Part shown: positions 32,683 through 40,706 of the stretch, one piece after another
How the letters are laid out: every line of letters starts with the position of its first letter
How positions within the stretch are numbered: the stretch's first letter is position 1
Assembly (NCBI RefSeq): GCF_042654585.1
Contig: NZ_JBHSGR010000003.1
Span: forward strand, 160,793-224,792
Source: Geodermatophilus arenarius
Lineage (GTDB): Bacteria > Actinomycetota > Actinomycetes > Mycobacteriales > Geodermatophilaceae
Direction of reading: 5' to 3'
Length of the DNA: 64,000 bases
The notes under the pieces: model-generated
Told to the model about the DNA's origin: nothing
Databases searched by the model: none
The model's input: only the letters and a program-made list of their open reading frames with translations
Position numbers and translations under genes: made by a program

Positions 32683-32732
32683 GTGTGCACCGAGCGCGGT
32701 GCCGGAGCGCCCCGGGTCGCGCCCGTGCACAT
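32683..32732. repeat. Palindromic repeat family P3, copy 2 (right of arr)
   Basis: GTGTGCACCGAGCGCGGT (left) and TCGCGCCCGTGCACAT (right) form an inverted repeat with a one-base bulge and a ~19-base loop, the same layout and core as the copy at 32106-32156. The rest of the 213-base gap to 32845 holds further GTGCAC/GTGCGC inverted sequence but no gene. Confidence 0.6.
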
Positions 32733-32845
32733 CCCGCGCCCGGTGCACGGGCCCGTGCGCCCCGCGCGGTCGGGCGTGCGCTCCCCGGGCCGACCGACGT
32801 GGCCGTGGGCCCCGGGAGCGCGCACCCGTGGGAGCACCCGAGCGC

Positions 32846-33268
32846 TCAGGGCGCCGGGACGACGACGGTGGCCTCCATCGGCCCGCCGCACTCCTCGCTG
32901 CCCCCGACCCGCACCCAGTCCAGGTCGGCGTCGACCTCGGCGAGCGCACCGCCGTCGGCCGCGAGCACGGTGACGGTCGCGGCGTCCGGTGTCCCCGTGC
33001 CCGTCGGTACGCCGGCCGTCGTCCCGGTCAGCGGCGCGGTGACCTCGCGCCGCGGCTCCGGGTCCCGGTCGAGGCGGACGACCTGCCCGCACGAGGGCTC
33101 ACAGACCACCCGCACCGACGCCGGGGCCGGACCGGTCCAGTCGCCGGTGAGCTCCACCCGCACCGCGTCGACCCACCCGATCGCCGGGCAGACGACCGCG
33201 CCGGAGCCGCCGGGTGCTCCCGCGCAGCCGGCGAGCAGGACAGCGGCCAGCAGCACCGGGATCCTCAC
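32846..33268 (-). CDS. Lipoprotein of the sigma-factor operon
   Basis: 140 residues with a lipoprotein signal: MRIPVLLAAVLLAGCAG, lipobox LAGC with Cys15. The mature part is Thr/Gly/Asp-rich with two Cys pairs (VVCPAIGW, CEPSCG) and ends EECGGPMEATVVVPAP, a beta-rich secreted domain of unknown role. GTG at 33268 overlaps the stop of the upstream membrane protein in a GTGA, so it is translationally coupled as the third gene of the ECF sigma operon. Confidence 0.75.
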   Translation of the reverse strand: MRIPVLLAAVLLAGCAGAPGGSGAVVCPAIGWVDAVRVELTGDWTGPAPASVRVVCEPSCGQVVRLDRDPEPRREVTAPLTGTTAGVPTGTGTPDAATVTVLAADGGALAEVDADLDWVRVGGSEECGGPMEATVVVPAP

Positions 33269-34677
33269 TCGAGCGTCGCCTCCAGGAGCGGCTCGGCGCG
33301 CTCGAGCACCGCGCCCGCCGCGTCGAGGGTCTCCACCGACGCCAGGTCCCCGGGGGCCGCGACCACCGCGACGCCGTCGTCGAGCGCGGTCTCGCCGAGC
33401 ACGCCGCCGACCGCGTCCAGCAGCCGCACCGTCGTCGCCCCCGGCGGGGCCACCACGACCAGGGTCGGCAGCACGGGCGGGTCCGCACTGGCGTCGGTCA
33501 CCTCGCACACCGCGGCCACCGCCCGGTCGCCCTCGCCGGCGGCCCGCAGCTCCGACCCGCAGCTCCAGCCGGCGCTGCCGCTGCGGTCGACGGCCACCGC
33601 GGCCGTCGTCCCCACGTACACCGCGCCCGAGGGGAGGGTGGCGGAGAAGACGGCGACCCGGGCGGTGCCGACGGTGGGCGCGGGCACGTCGCCGGCCCAC
33701 AGCACGGTGAAGGCGACGGCGTCCGCGGTCAGCCCGGTGCGCGCGAGGAGGGACTCCATCTCGCCCGTGCGCATCTCGTCGCCGGGCGCCGCCGGCGGCT
33801 GCTCGCGCGCCCAGGTGACGTCGAGGTCGCCCGGCGGGGCCCCGCCCCAGCGGGTGTCCGGCATGCCGGTGGCCAGCACGGACCCGTCGCGCTCGACGCG
33901 GTAGCGGAAGGCGGCGTCGGAGGGGAGCGACGACGGTCCGCGGTCGAGCACCGCGACGCCGTCGGGGGCCGCCACCTCCGTCCAGGTGCGCGAGACGGTG
34001 CCGTCGGCGGCGACCTCCGGCCGCTCGGACACGCTGACCACGTCACCCGGCGCGGCCACGACCACCACCGCGTCGATCCCCGTGTCGGCGTAGGCCAGCG
34101 GCAGGGAGGGGTCGACGGCGTGCGGCACGTCCTGCACCGTCATCTGCTCCGCCGTCGCGCCGGCCGGGCCGGTGAACCAGGCGACGACGGTCCCGCCGCG
34201 CGCGCCGAGGTCGGTCTCCAGCTCGGGGTCGGGCACGAGCGGCGGCGGCTGCGCCCCGGTGCGGGCGGCCACCAGGGCCCAGCGCGCGCCGGCGACGTCC
34301 CCGGCGAAGACGACGTGCCGGTCGGCCACGGCCGGCTCGGGCACGCCGACGTCCGCGCTCGACCACGGCAGCCGACGCACGCCCTCGACGAACGCCGCGT
34401 CCCCGGCCAGCGAGCCGCGGGTGGGTCCGGACAGCACGTCGGCCGCGGCCTCCCCGGGCGCGGCCACGCCGGCGGTGGGGACCGGGTCGTCCCCGCCGCG
34501 CACCACCACCGGCACCGCCACCACCACGGCCGCCACCGCGACGGCGACCGCGGCGATGCCCGTGCGCCGGCGCCGGTCGCGCCGGTGCCGCGACACCACC
34601 GCCGCGGCGAGGTCCTCCCGCGGCGGGGGAGCGGTGCGCTCGGCGAGCCGGGTCAGCCGGTCGGTCAGGTCGTCCAT
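33265..34677 (-). CDS. Large single-span membrane protein, anti-sigma-like position
   Basis: 470 residues. A cytoplasmic N-terminus of ~40 residues (MDDLTDRLTRLAERTAPPPREDLAAAVVSRHRRDRRRR) precedes one transmembrane helix (TGIAAVAVAVAAVVVAVPVVV), with the rest outside. The exterior is beta-rich with a few Cys (WSCGSELR, VAAVCEVTD) and no known enzymatic motif. Its place right after a SigE-family sigma gene (ATGA overlap at 34677-34679), with a short cytoplasmic tail and a large exterior sensor, fits an anti-sigma or sensor role, but no canonical zinc anti-sigma motif is seen. ATG at 34677. Confidence 0.8.
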   Translation of the reverse strand: MDDLTDRLTRLAERTAPPPREDLAAAVVSRHRRDRRRRTGIAAVAVAVAAVVVAVPVVVRGGDDPVPTAGVAAPGEAAADVLSGPTRGSLAGDAAFVEGVRRLPWSSADVGVPEPAVADRHVVFAGDVAGARWALVAARTGAQPPPLVPDPELETDLGARGGTVVAWFTGPAGATAEQMTVQDVPHAVDPSLPLAYADTGIDAVVVVAAPGDVVSVSERPEVAADGTVSRTWTEVAAPDGVAVLDRGPSSLPSDAAFRYRVERDGSVLATGMPDTRWGGAPPGDLDVTWAREQPPAAPGDEMRTGEMESLLARTGLTADAVAFTVLWAGDVPAPTVGTARVAVFSATLPSGAVYVGTTAAVAVDRSGSAGWSCGSELRAAGEGDRAVAAVCEVTDASADPPVLPTLVVVAPPGATTVRLLDAVGGVLGETALDDGVAVVAAPGDLASVETLDAAGAVLERAEPLLEATLE

Positions 34678-35186
34678 CAGGAGTCCTCCCCGCTCACGAG
34701 GACCGGCCGCGCCAGCAGCGCGCGCAGGCGGGCCAGCCCCCGGGTGGTGTGGGTGTTCACCGCGCTGGCCGAGCAGCCCATCGCCTCGGCGGCCTGCTGC
34801 TCGGAGAGGTCGGCGTAGTAGCGCAGGACGACGGCGGCGCGCATCCGCGGCGGCAGCGAGCGCAGCGCGGCGCGCAGCTCCTCGTCGTCCTCGCGCGGCC
34901 GCGCCGGGTCGGCGCGGTCGGGCAGCGTCTCGACCACCTGCTCGGTGCTCGCCAGCCGGCGCCGCCAGCTGGTGTGGGTGGTGACGACGACCCGGCGGAC
35001 GTAGGCGGTCGGGTCGCCGCCGCGGGTGACCCGGTCCCAGTGCCGGTAGGTCTTGAGCAGCGCGGTCTGCACCAGGTCCTCGGCGTGCCCGCGGTCCCCG
35101 GCGAGGAGCACGGCCAGGCGCAGCAGCCCGGCCTGCTCGCGGGACACGAAGTCCTCGAAGGACGCGTCCTCGAAGCCCTGCTCCAC
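34677..35186 (-). CDS. ECF sigma factor, SigE family
   Basis: 169-residue extracytoplasmic-function sigma factor. Region 2 (FEDFVSREQAGLLRLAVLLAGDRGHAEDLVQTALLKTYRHWDRV) and region 4 (LRSLPPRMRAAVVLRYYADLSEQQAAEAMGCSASAVNTHTTRGLARLRALL) are both complete and match the actinobacterial SigE-family (TIGR02983) pattern. GTG at 35186 is chosen because GGGAGGG lies about 7 bases upstream; longer in-frame starts exist but lack this. It is followed, with a 4-base overlap, by the membrane protein and lipoprotein genes. No autoregulatory promoter could be recognised. Confidence 0.9.
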   Translation of the reverse strand: MEQGFEDASFEDFVSREQAGLLRLAVLLAGDRGHAEDLVQTALLKTYRHWDRVTRGGDPTAYVRRVVVTTHTSWRRRLASTEQVVETLPDRADPARPREDDEELRAALRSLPPRMRAAVVLRYYADLSEQQAAEAMGCSASAVNTHTTRGLARLRALLARPVLVSGEDS

Positions 35187-35286
35187 CCGTGCCCTCCCGC
35201 GGTCGGCCGTCACCCCTTCCACGCCGCGGGGCACCCGCCGGACCCACACCGGCAGGTCACGGACGGGTCACGATCCGCCGGGGAGG

Positions 35287-36090
35287 TCAGGCCAGCTCGG
35301 CGAGGGCGGCGGCGACCGTCGCGTCGCGCACGAAGTGCAGCGCCAGCAGCCGGTGCACGAGCACGCCGCGGCGGGTCAGCCGCAGGTCGGCCGGGCGCAG
35401 CCGGGGGAGCGCCGCGCCGCCGGGGCGCGGGGTCGCCGGCGGCGGGTCGAGCAGCCCGCGGCGCTGCAGGTCGGTGAGGTCCTCGAGCGCGCCCCACGCG
35501 GTCCAGCCGCGCGGGTCCTGCGGCACCGGCGTCATCGGCAGCGGGGTGCGCTCGCGCCGGCCGACCGCGGCCAGCAGCACCCACTGCCGGCCGGTGAGCT
35601 CCGTGGCCACCCGCAGCCCGCGGAACACCACGGCGGCGTCGAGGTCGGGGGAGACGGCGGCCTCGGCGAGCAGGTAGCCGAGGTGGCGCACGCGCCACTC
35701 CTCGGTGACGGCACGCGCGGCGAGCACCACGGCCTCGGCCACCTCGTCGGCGGGCGCGCGGTCGCCGGGACCGGGGGTGAGGAACCCGTCGGTGCGCACC
35801 GTGCGGCCCTGGGCGGCGCGGGTCACCGACAGCTCGGCGGCGAAGGCGAGCGCGGCGCCGGCGCGGCAGCGGGCGCGGGAGGACACCGGCGCGGCCGGGT
35901 CGGTGTCGGCCGCGGTCGCGGTGCGCCGCAGCCACGCGGCCAGCCCGCCGTCCAGGCGCACCTTCGCCGAGCCGTCGTCGAACACCAGCCCCGCGGCCGT
36001 GCGCGCCATCGTCCCGGCGACCAGTTCCCCGGACTCCACGAGCGCGCGTCCCGGTGCCGCCTCCGTGTACTCCGCCACGCCGTCGATCAT
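35287..36090 (-). CDS. Conserved hypothetical protein
   Basis: 267 residues, soluble, Ala/Arg-rich. The beginning MIDGVAEYTEAAPGRALVES, the centre (DEVAEAVVLAARAVTEEWRVRHLGYLLAEAAVSPDLDAAVVFRGLRVATELTGRQWVLLAAVGR) and the end (RLRPADLRLTRRGVLVHRLLALHFVRDATVAAALAELA) are helix-rich. The last part could be a winged-helix-like fold, but no motif is strong enough to name a function. ATG at 36090. It is divergent from the truncated narK by 63 bases and convergent with nothing; the sigma operon begins beyond its stop on the same strand. Confidence 0.6.
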   Translation of the reverse strand: MIDGVAEYTEAAPGRALVESGELVAGTMARTAAGLVFDDGSAKVRLDGGLAAWLRRTATAADTDPAAPVSSRARCRAGAALAFAAELSVTRAAQGRTVRTDGFLTPGPGDRAPADEVAEAVVLAARAVTEEWRVRHLGYLLAEAAVSPDLDAAVVFRGLRVATELTGRQWVLLAAVGRRERTPLPMTPVPQDPRGWTAWGALEDLTDLQRRGLLDPPPATPRPGGAALPRLRPADLRLTRRGVLVHRLLALHFVRDATVAAALAELA

Positions 36091-36153
36091 GGCCGAGCCG
36101 GCCGCCCCGTGTCGGCCCGGCGCCCGGACCCTCACCACAGCGGGGCAGGGCCG

Positions 36154-37170
36154 GTGAGCACGATCGCCACCGCCGTCGTCCTCGAGCCCGGCGTCTCCTG
36201 CACGACGCTGCTGGTCGTCTCCTGCCTCGCCGGCGTCGGTGGCGGCAACTTCGCCAGCGCGATGGCCAACGTCAACGCCTTCCATCCCGACCGGCTCAAG
36301 GGCTGGGCGCTCGGCCTCAACGCCGGCGGCGGCGACCTCGGCGTCCCGGTGGTGCAGCTCGTCGGCCTGCTCGTGCTGGCGACCGCCGGGGTGGAGCACC
36401 CGCGGATCGTGCTCTGCGTCCACGTCCCGCTGATCGTCGTCGCCGCCGTCGGCGCGGCCCCGCTCGTGGACGACCTGACGACGGCGCGCAACCAGCCGCG
36501 GGCCCTGCGCGAGGCGGCCCGCGAGCCGCACACCTACGTCATGTCCTTCCTCCACACCGGCACGTCCGGCTCGTTCACCGGCTTCGGGTTCGCCTTCGGC
36601 CAGGTGCTGCAGAACCGGTTCGGCGAGGACTTCGCCACCCCGCGGGCCGCGGCGTCGCTGACCTGGCTGGGCCCGCTGCTCGGCAGCCTCGTCCGGCCGC
36701 TCGGCGGGTCGCTGGCCGACCGCTTCGGCGGTGCCCGGACCACCCTCTGGACCTTCGTCGCGATGGCCGCCGGCGCCGCGGTGGTCCTCACGGCGAGCCG
36801 GGTGGGGTCGCTGCCGCTGTTCGTCGTCAGGTTCGTGCGGCTGTTCGTGCTCAGCGGGATCGGCAAGGGCTCGACCTACGAGATGATCCCGGCGGTCTTC
36901 CGCACCCAAACGCGGCAGGCGGTGGCCGCCGGGGGCGACCCGGCCGCCGCGGACCGGCGGGCGCTGCGGACGTCCGGCGCGCTGATCGGCATCGCCGGCG
37001 CGGTCGGCGCCCTCGGCGGGGTGCTGGTGGACCTCGCGTTCCGGCAGTCGTTCCTCACCACCGGCAGCGGCGACGCCGCCTACCTCGTCTTCATCGGCTT
37101 CCACGCCGCCTGCGTGGTCGTCACCCGGGTGGTCCACCTGCGCCCGACGGCCCGCCCGGCCGGCGTGTGA
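36154..37170 (+). pseudogene. narK: 5'-truncated nitrate/nitrite transporter (NarK-type MFS)
   Basis: 338 residues in one frame, beginning inside what is helix 4 of NarK: VSTIATAVVLEPGVSCTTLL, then CLAGVGGGNFASAMANVNAFHPDRLKGWALGLNAGGGDLGVPVVQL. The expected first ~100-130 residues (three helices and the first part of the pore) are missing. The first nitrate signature is altered (TGTSGSFTGFGFAFG, where NarK has GTFGSFIGFxFAFG). The second reads GKGSTYEMIP where NarK has GNGSTYxMIP, the Asn of the signature being Lys. Together this shows decay, not just a different start. Homologues carry nitrate in and nitrite out. A strong hairpin follows its stop. Confidence 0.8.
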
Positions 37171-37173
37171 CCG

Positions 37174-37219
37174 GTGCCCTTCCGCGGGGACGCCCCGGGG
37201 CGTCTCCGCGGGAGGGCAC
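37174..37219. terminator. Bidirectional hairpin terminator between narK remnant and nnaR
   Basis: Stem of 21 bases with two mismatches (37174-37194 with 37199-37219; outer arm GTGCCCT, inner arm GGGGACGCC) and a CCGG loop, directly after the narK stop and 6 bases before the convergent regulator stop. Confidence 0.88.
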
Positions 37220-37224
37220 GGGGC

Positions 37225-38370
37225 TCAGACGGCCAGGCGGTAGCCGCGCTCGACGACGGTCTCGACGACGCCCGGCCCGAGCGCGGCGCGCAGCCGGGTC
37301 ACCGCCATCTCCACCGCGTGCCCGTCCCCGCCGCCGGGCAGCCCGGGCACCAGGTCGGCCTCGGCGACGACGGCGCCGGGACGGGCGGCCAGCGCCCGCA
37401 GCACCGCCATCGGCCCCGGCGGCAGCTCCACCAGGCGGCCGTCGAGGACGGCGGCGTGCCCGCGCACCTGCAGCGCGGCCCGGCCGACCCGCAGCACCGG
37501 GTCCCGCTCGGGCAGCCGGGCGACGACCTCGCGGGCCAGCGCGCCCAGCCGGGAGCGCTGGGGCTGCAGCGTCGGGATGCCGGCGGCGGTCAGCGGGCCG
37601 GCGGTGACCGGACCGACGGCCACCGGCAGCACCCCGCCGGTCAGCGCGGCGACCAGCTCGTCCCGCCGGCCGAGCTCGGCGGCCACCGACAGCAGGCTGG
37701 CGGCGGCCGGCGCGCTGGTGAAGGTCACCGCGTCGACCGCGCGGGCCAGGACCTGGCCGACCAGCCGGCGCAGCGGCGCGACGTCCTCGGGCAGCACCCA
37801 CCGGTAGACCGGCACGGTCAGCACCTCGGCGCCGGCCGCGCGCAGCGCGTCGACGAACTCCGGCAGCGGGTCGCCGTGCAGCTGGAGGGCGACCCGGCGC
37901 CCCTCCAGCGGGCCCTCCGCGCCGGACAGCAGGTGCTCGAGCACCTCGGCCGACGACTCCGACGCCGGCGACCACGCGTCGACCAGCCCGCCGCCGCGGA
38001 TGGCGCCGCGCGCCTTGGGGCCGCGGGCGAGCACCCGGGCGCCGCGCAGGTGCCCGACCAGCGGCAGGTCCCAGGCCTCGGCCGCCTCCAGCCACCCGCG
38101 GAAGCCCACCCCCGTCGTCGCGACCACCAGGTCCACCGGCGCGGCGAGCACCGCCTCGGTGGCGGCGACCAGCTCGGCGTCGTCGGCCAGCGGCACGATC
38201 CGGATCGCCGGGGCGTACACCACCCGGGCGCCGCGGCGGTCGAGCAGCGCGCCGAGCTCCTCCCGCCGCCGCGCGGCGGTGACCGCCACGGTGTACCCGG
38301 CCAGCGGCGCGGGGCCGGCTGCCTGCTCCGGACCGGTCGCGAGCGCCGGGGCGTCGGGGGAGGAGGTCAC
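37225..38370 (-). CDS. nnaR: HemD-like/winged-helix regulator of nitrate assimilation (NnaR type)
   Basis: 381 residues. The N-terminal ~265 are a uroporphyrinogen-III synthase (HemD) fold: GYTVAVTAARRREELGALLDRRGARVVYAPAIRIVPLADDAELVAAT, VVATTGVGFRGWLEAAEAW, VDAVTFTSAPAAASLL and PVAVGPVTAGPLTAAGI. The C-terminal ~95 are an OmpR/PhoB-type winged helix (VLDGRLVELPPGPMAVLRALAARPGAVVAEADLV, then AVEMAVTRLRAALGPGVVETVVERGYRLAV). This fusion matches NnaR of Streptomyces (SCO2958) and M. smegmatis MSMEG_0432, which with GlnR activate nitrate assimilation genes. The presence of narK and nas/nir remnants on both sides fits that role, but the targets here are ruined. GTG at 38370; it may have other targets. 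Confidence 0.85.
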   Translation of the reverse strand: MTSSPDAPALATGPEQAAGPAPLAGYTVAVTAARRREELGALLDRRGARVVYAPAIRIVPLADDAELVAATEAVLAAPVDLVVATTGVGFRGWLEAAEAWDLPLVGHLRGARVLARGPKARGAIRGGGLVDAWSPASESSAEVLEHLLSGAEGPLEGRRVALQLHGDPLPEFVDALRAAGAEVLTVPVYRWVLPEDVAPLRRLVGQVLARAVDAVTFTSAPAAASLLSVAAELGRRDELVAALTGGVLPVAVGPVTAGPLTAAGIPTLQPQRSRLGALAREVVARLPERDPVLRVGRAALQVRGHAAVLDGRLVELPPGPMAVLRALAARPGAVVAEADLVPGLPGGGDGHAVEMAVTRLRAALGPGVVETVVERGYRLAV

Positions 38371-38447
38371 CGGTCCATGGTGGCCGGTGGGCGTCGCGGT
38401 CGTGTGACGGCCCCTGCTCGGCCGGCCGGCCGCGGGGGCGCGACCGG

Positions 38448-39896
38448 TCAGCGGGTGGTCCAGGAGGCGATGAGGATGCTGGCGTCGTCCTGCAGCACGC
38501 CGCCCTGGTGGTCGAGGACCGCGCGCACCAGCCGGCGCACGGTCTCCGGCGGGGGGTGCCCGGCCGCGACCGCCCGGGTGAGGAACTCGACCAGCCGCTG
38601 CTCGCCGAACCACCGTCCCGCGGCGTCGCGCGCCTCGGTGACGCCGTCGGTGTAGAGCACCAGCCAGTCCCCGGGCTCGAGCACCTCCTCGGCGACCTCG
38701 AACGCCGGCGTGCCGAGCCCGAGGGGCACCCGCCCGCCCGCGCTGAGCTCCTTGACCACCCGCCCGCGCCGCAGCAGCAGCGGCGGCGGGTGCCCGGCGC
38801 GGACGTAGCGCAGCCGCCCCGTGGCGACGTCGAGCTGGGCGAGGACCCCGGTGACGAAGGCGCTGCCGGGGAACGTCGCGGCGACCACCTCGTCCACCGC
38901 GCGGACCTGGTCGTGCAGGCCGCGCCCGTCCCGCCGCGCGCTGCGGGCGGTGGCGAGCGTCGCGGCGCTCATCAGCCCCGCCCCGAGGCCGTGCCCCATG
39001 GCGTCGAGCACGGTCAGCCACACCGCGTCCTCGGCGAGCGCGTAGTCGAAGGCGTCCCCGCCGACGGCGGCGCTGGGTTCCAGCAGGCCGGCGACGACGA
39101 AGGCGTCGGTCGCGGCGGTCAGCGGGGGGAGCTGCTGCCAGACCAGCTCGGCCGACGGCGTCCGCGGCCGGGTGCGCCGGGTGCACTCGAGCACGTCGCC
39201 GTAGACGCCCATCGAGGTGACCAGGTGGGCGACCATCGAGGCCAGCCACCAGCACTGCTCGCGCAGGCCGGGGTCCTCCAGGTCCCGGGCGGCCTCCACC
39301 CGCACCTCCAGGACGCCGACCCGGTCGGCGCCGTCGAGCAGCGGCACCCACAGGCGCGGCAGCCCCCCGGCCTCCGACGGCAGCAGCTGCCCGGACTGGA
39401 AGACGCGTCCCGGCAGGGTGCCGTCGACGGCGACCGGCTCGCCGGATCTGCGGCCCTCGCCGGGCAGCTGCACCAGCCGGCGCTGCTCGTGGTCGACGAC
39501 GTGCACCGTGACGTCGACGCCGAGCACCCGGCCGGCCCCCGCGGCCAGCTGCGGCAGCCGGTCCGGCGGGGCGGTGCGGGCGGCCTCGAGCAGCTGCAGC
39601 AGCGCCGCCAGCGGCCCGGTGGTGGGCCGGGGCGGGCGCAGCGGCCGGGAGTAGGGCACCCGGCGGGCCGCGGACAGCTCGTCGAGCCGTTCGTTGACCG
39701 CGACGGCCAGCAGGTCGCCGTCGAGGTCGGACAGCCGCGCCAGCCCGTCCAGGTGGGCCTCGACGTCGAACAGGTCGGCGTTGCCGCCGAGCTCGAAGTA
39801 CCGCAGCCACAGCTGCTCGAGGGTGAGCTCGGCGTGCCGGAGCGCGGCCACGAGCACGGTGCGCCGGTCCTCGTCGGGGACGCCGGCGGCGACCAT
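38448..39896 (-). CDS. GAF-domain PP2C-type (SpoIIE/RsbU-like) serine phosphatase
   Basis: 482 residues. An N-terminal helical segment (~1-75) is followed by a GAF-like sensor (~105-235; LAAGAGRVLGVDVTVHVVDHEQ, DGADRVGVLEVRVEAARDL) and a SpoIIE/PP2C domain (~260-480): PSAAVGGDAFDYAL (metal-binding GGD), LDAMGHGLGAGLMSAATLATAR (second metal site), YVRAGHPPPLLL and VLYTDGVTEARD, then LQDDASILIASW. Such phosphatases act on anti-sigma-factor antagonists in response to stress signals. ATG at 39896 overlaps the stop of the upstream GAF-ANTAR gene (ATGA), so both are made together. Confidence 0.9.
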   Translation of the reverse strand: MVAAGVPDEDRRTVLVAALRHAELTLEQLWLRYFELGGNADLFDVEAHLDGLARLSDLDGDLLAVAVNERLDELSAARRVPYSRPLRPPRPTTGPLAALLQLLEAARTAPPDRLPQLAAGAGRVLGVDVTVHVVDHEQRRLVQLPGEGRRSGEPVAVDGTLPGRVFQSGQLLPSEAGGLPRLWVPLLDGADRVGVLEVRVEAARDLEDPGLREQCWWLASMVAHLVTSMGVYGDVLECTRRTRPRTPSAELVWQQLPPLTAATDAFVVAGLLEPSAAVGGDAFDYALAEDAVWLTVLDAMGHGLGAGLMSAATLATARSARRDGRGLHDQVRAVDEVVAATFPGSAFVTGVLAQLDVATGRLRYVRAGHPPPLLLRRGRVVKELSAGGRVPLGLGTPAFEVAEEVLEPGDWLVLYTDGVTEARDAAGRWFGEQRLVEFLTRAVAAGHPPPETVRRLVRAVLDHQGGVLQDDASILIASWTTR

Positions 39897-40690
39897 CAGC
39901 GGAGCCGGCGGACGGCCGAGTCGACCACCGCCCGGGCCGCCTGCCGCAGCGTGCCGGCGTCCCCTCCTGAGCGGGACAGCAGCATGGCCAGCGCGGTCTC
40001 CTCGCCGACGCCGTGCCGGGCCATGAGCACCCCCTTGGCGGTGCTGACGACGTCGCGCGTCGTCACGGCCCTCCGCAGGTCGTCGCTGGCCCGGCGGGCC
40101 TGCTCCCGGGCCGTGACGTGGGTGACCAGCAGGGCGGCCTGCGCCGCGGACAGGGTGAGCACCTGCGCGTCGTGGTCGGTGAAGACGCCGGGGTCGGCGC
40201 CGTAGACCTTGAGGGCTCCCAGCGTCCGGTCCCCGGCCACCAGCGGCACGCTCAGGGTGGACAGCAGGCCGAGCTCGACCGCCGCGGCGGCCCAGTGCGG
40301 CCAGCGGGGCTCGGCGCGCAGGTCGTCGGCCCGCACGAGCACCCGCCCGGCGGCCGCGGCCAGGCACGGCCCCTCGTCGAGCTCGTACTGCAGCGCGTCG
40401 GCGCGCTCGACCACCGGATCGGTGGAGCCCGACGACCGCCGCCCGGTGCGGTCGACGATCGAGACGCCCGCGCCGGCCGCCGCCGGGACGGTCTGCAGCA
40501 CGAGGGAGCCGACCAGGCCCAGTGCGGTGGCGACGGTCTCCTCGGAGAGCAGCAGCCCGGCCACGCGCGCGGAGACGACCGACAGCTCGTCGGCCAGGGG
40601 GAGGGATCGGGTGGCGTCCTGGGACACGGGCACCTCGCGGGGACCGGCCGCGGCCACCCGCTTCTTCGAGGTGCCGCGACCTGTGGGCAC
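39896..40690 (-). CDS. GAF and ANTAR domain protein (upstream of phosphatase)
   Basis: 264 residues from GTG 40690. The GAF domain is at ~30-190 (VVSARVAGLLLSEETVATALGLVGSLVLQTVPAAAGAGVSIVDRTGRRSSGST, SVPLVAGDRTLGALKVYGADPGVF) and an ANTAR domain at ~205-262 (LRRAVTTRDVVSTAKGVLMARHGVGEETALAMLLSRS), with the ANTAR Ala-rich helices. The pair is a small two-gene signalling unit with the SpoIIE phosphatase. GTG 40633 is a possible start; the segment between reads as less conserved. TAACCT lies 5 bases upstream of GTG 40690. The stop overlaps the phosphatase start in ATGA. Confidence 0.85.
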   Translation of the reverse strand: MPTGRGTSKKRVAAAGPREVPVSQDATRSLPLADELSVVSARVAGLLLSEETVATALGLVGSLVLQTVPAAAGAGVSIVDRTGRRSSGSTDPVVERADALQYELDEGPCLAAAAGRVLVRADDLRAEPRWPHWAAAAVELGLLSTLSVPLVAGDRTLGALKVYGADPGVFTDHDAQVLTLSAAQAALLVTHVTAREQARRASDDLRRAVTTRDVVSTAKGVLMARHGVGEETALAMLLSRSGGDAGTLRQAARAVVDSAVRRLR

Positions 40691-40706
40691 CCAGGTTAGT
40701 GCCGGA

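Noticed and set aside
32680..32845. Possible short gene between arr and the lipoprotein gene
   Set aside because: Frames there encode Arg/Pro/Gly-rich sequence across the P3 palindrome and show no ribosome site or homology.
36091..36153. Missing N-terminus of narK in another frame upstream
   Set aside because: The 63 bases before the GTG, and the antisense gene beyond, contain no helices or NarK signatures in any frame, so this is a deletion rather than a frameshift.
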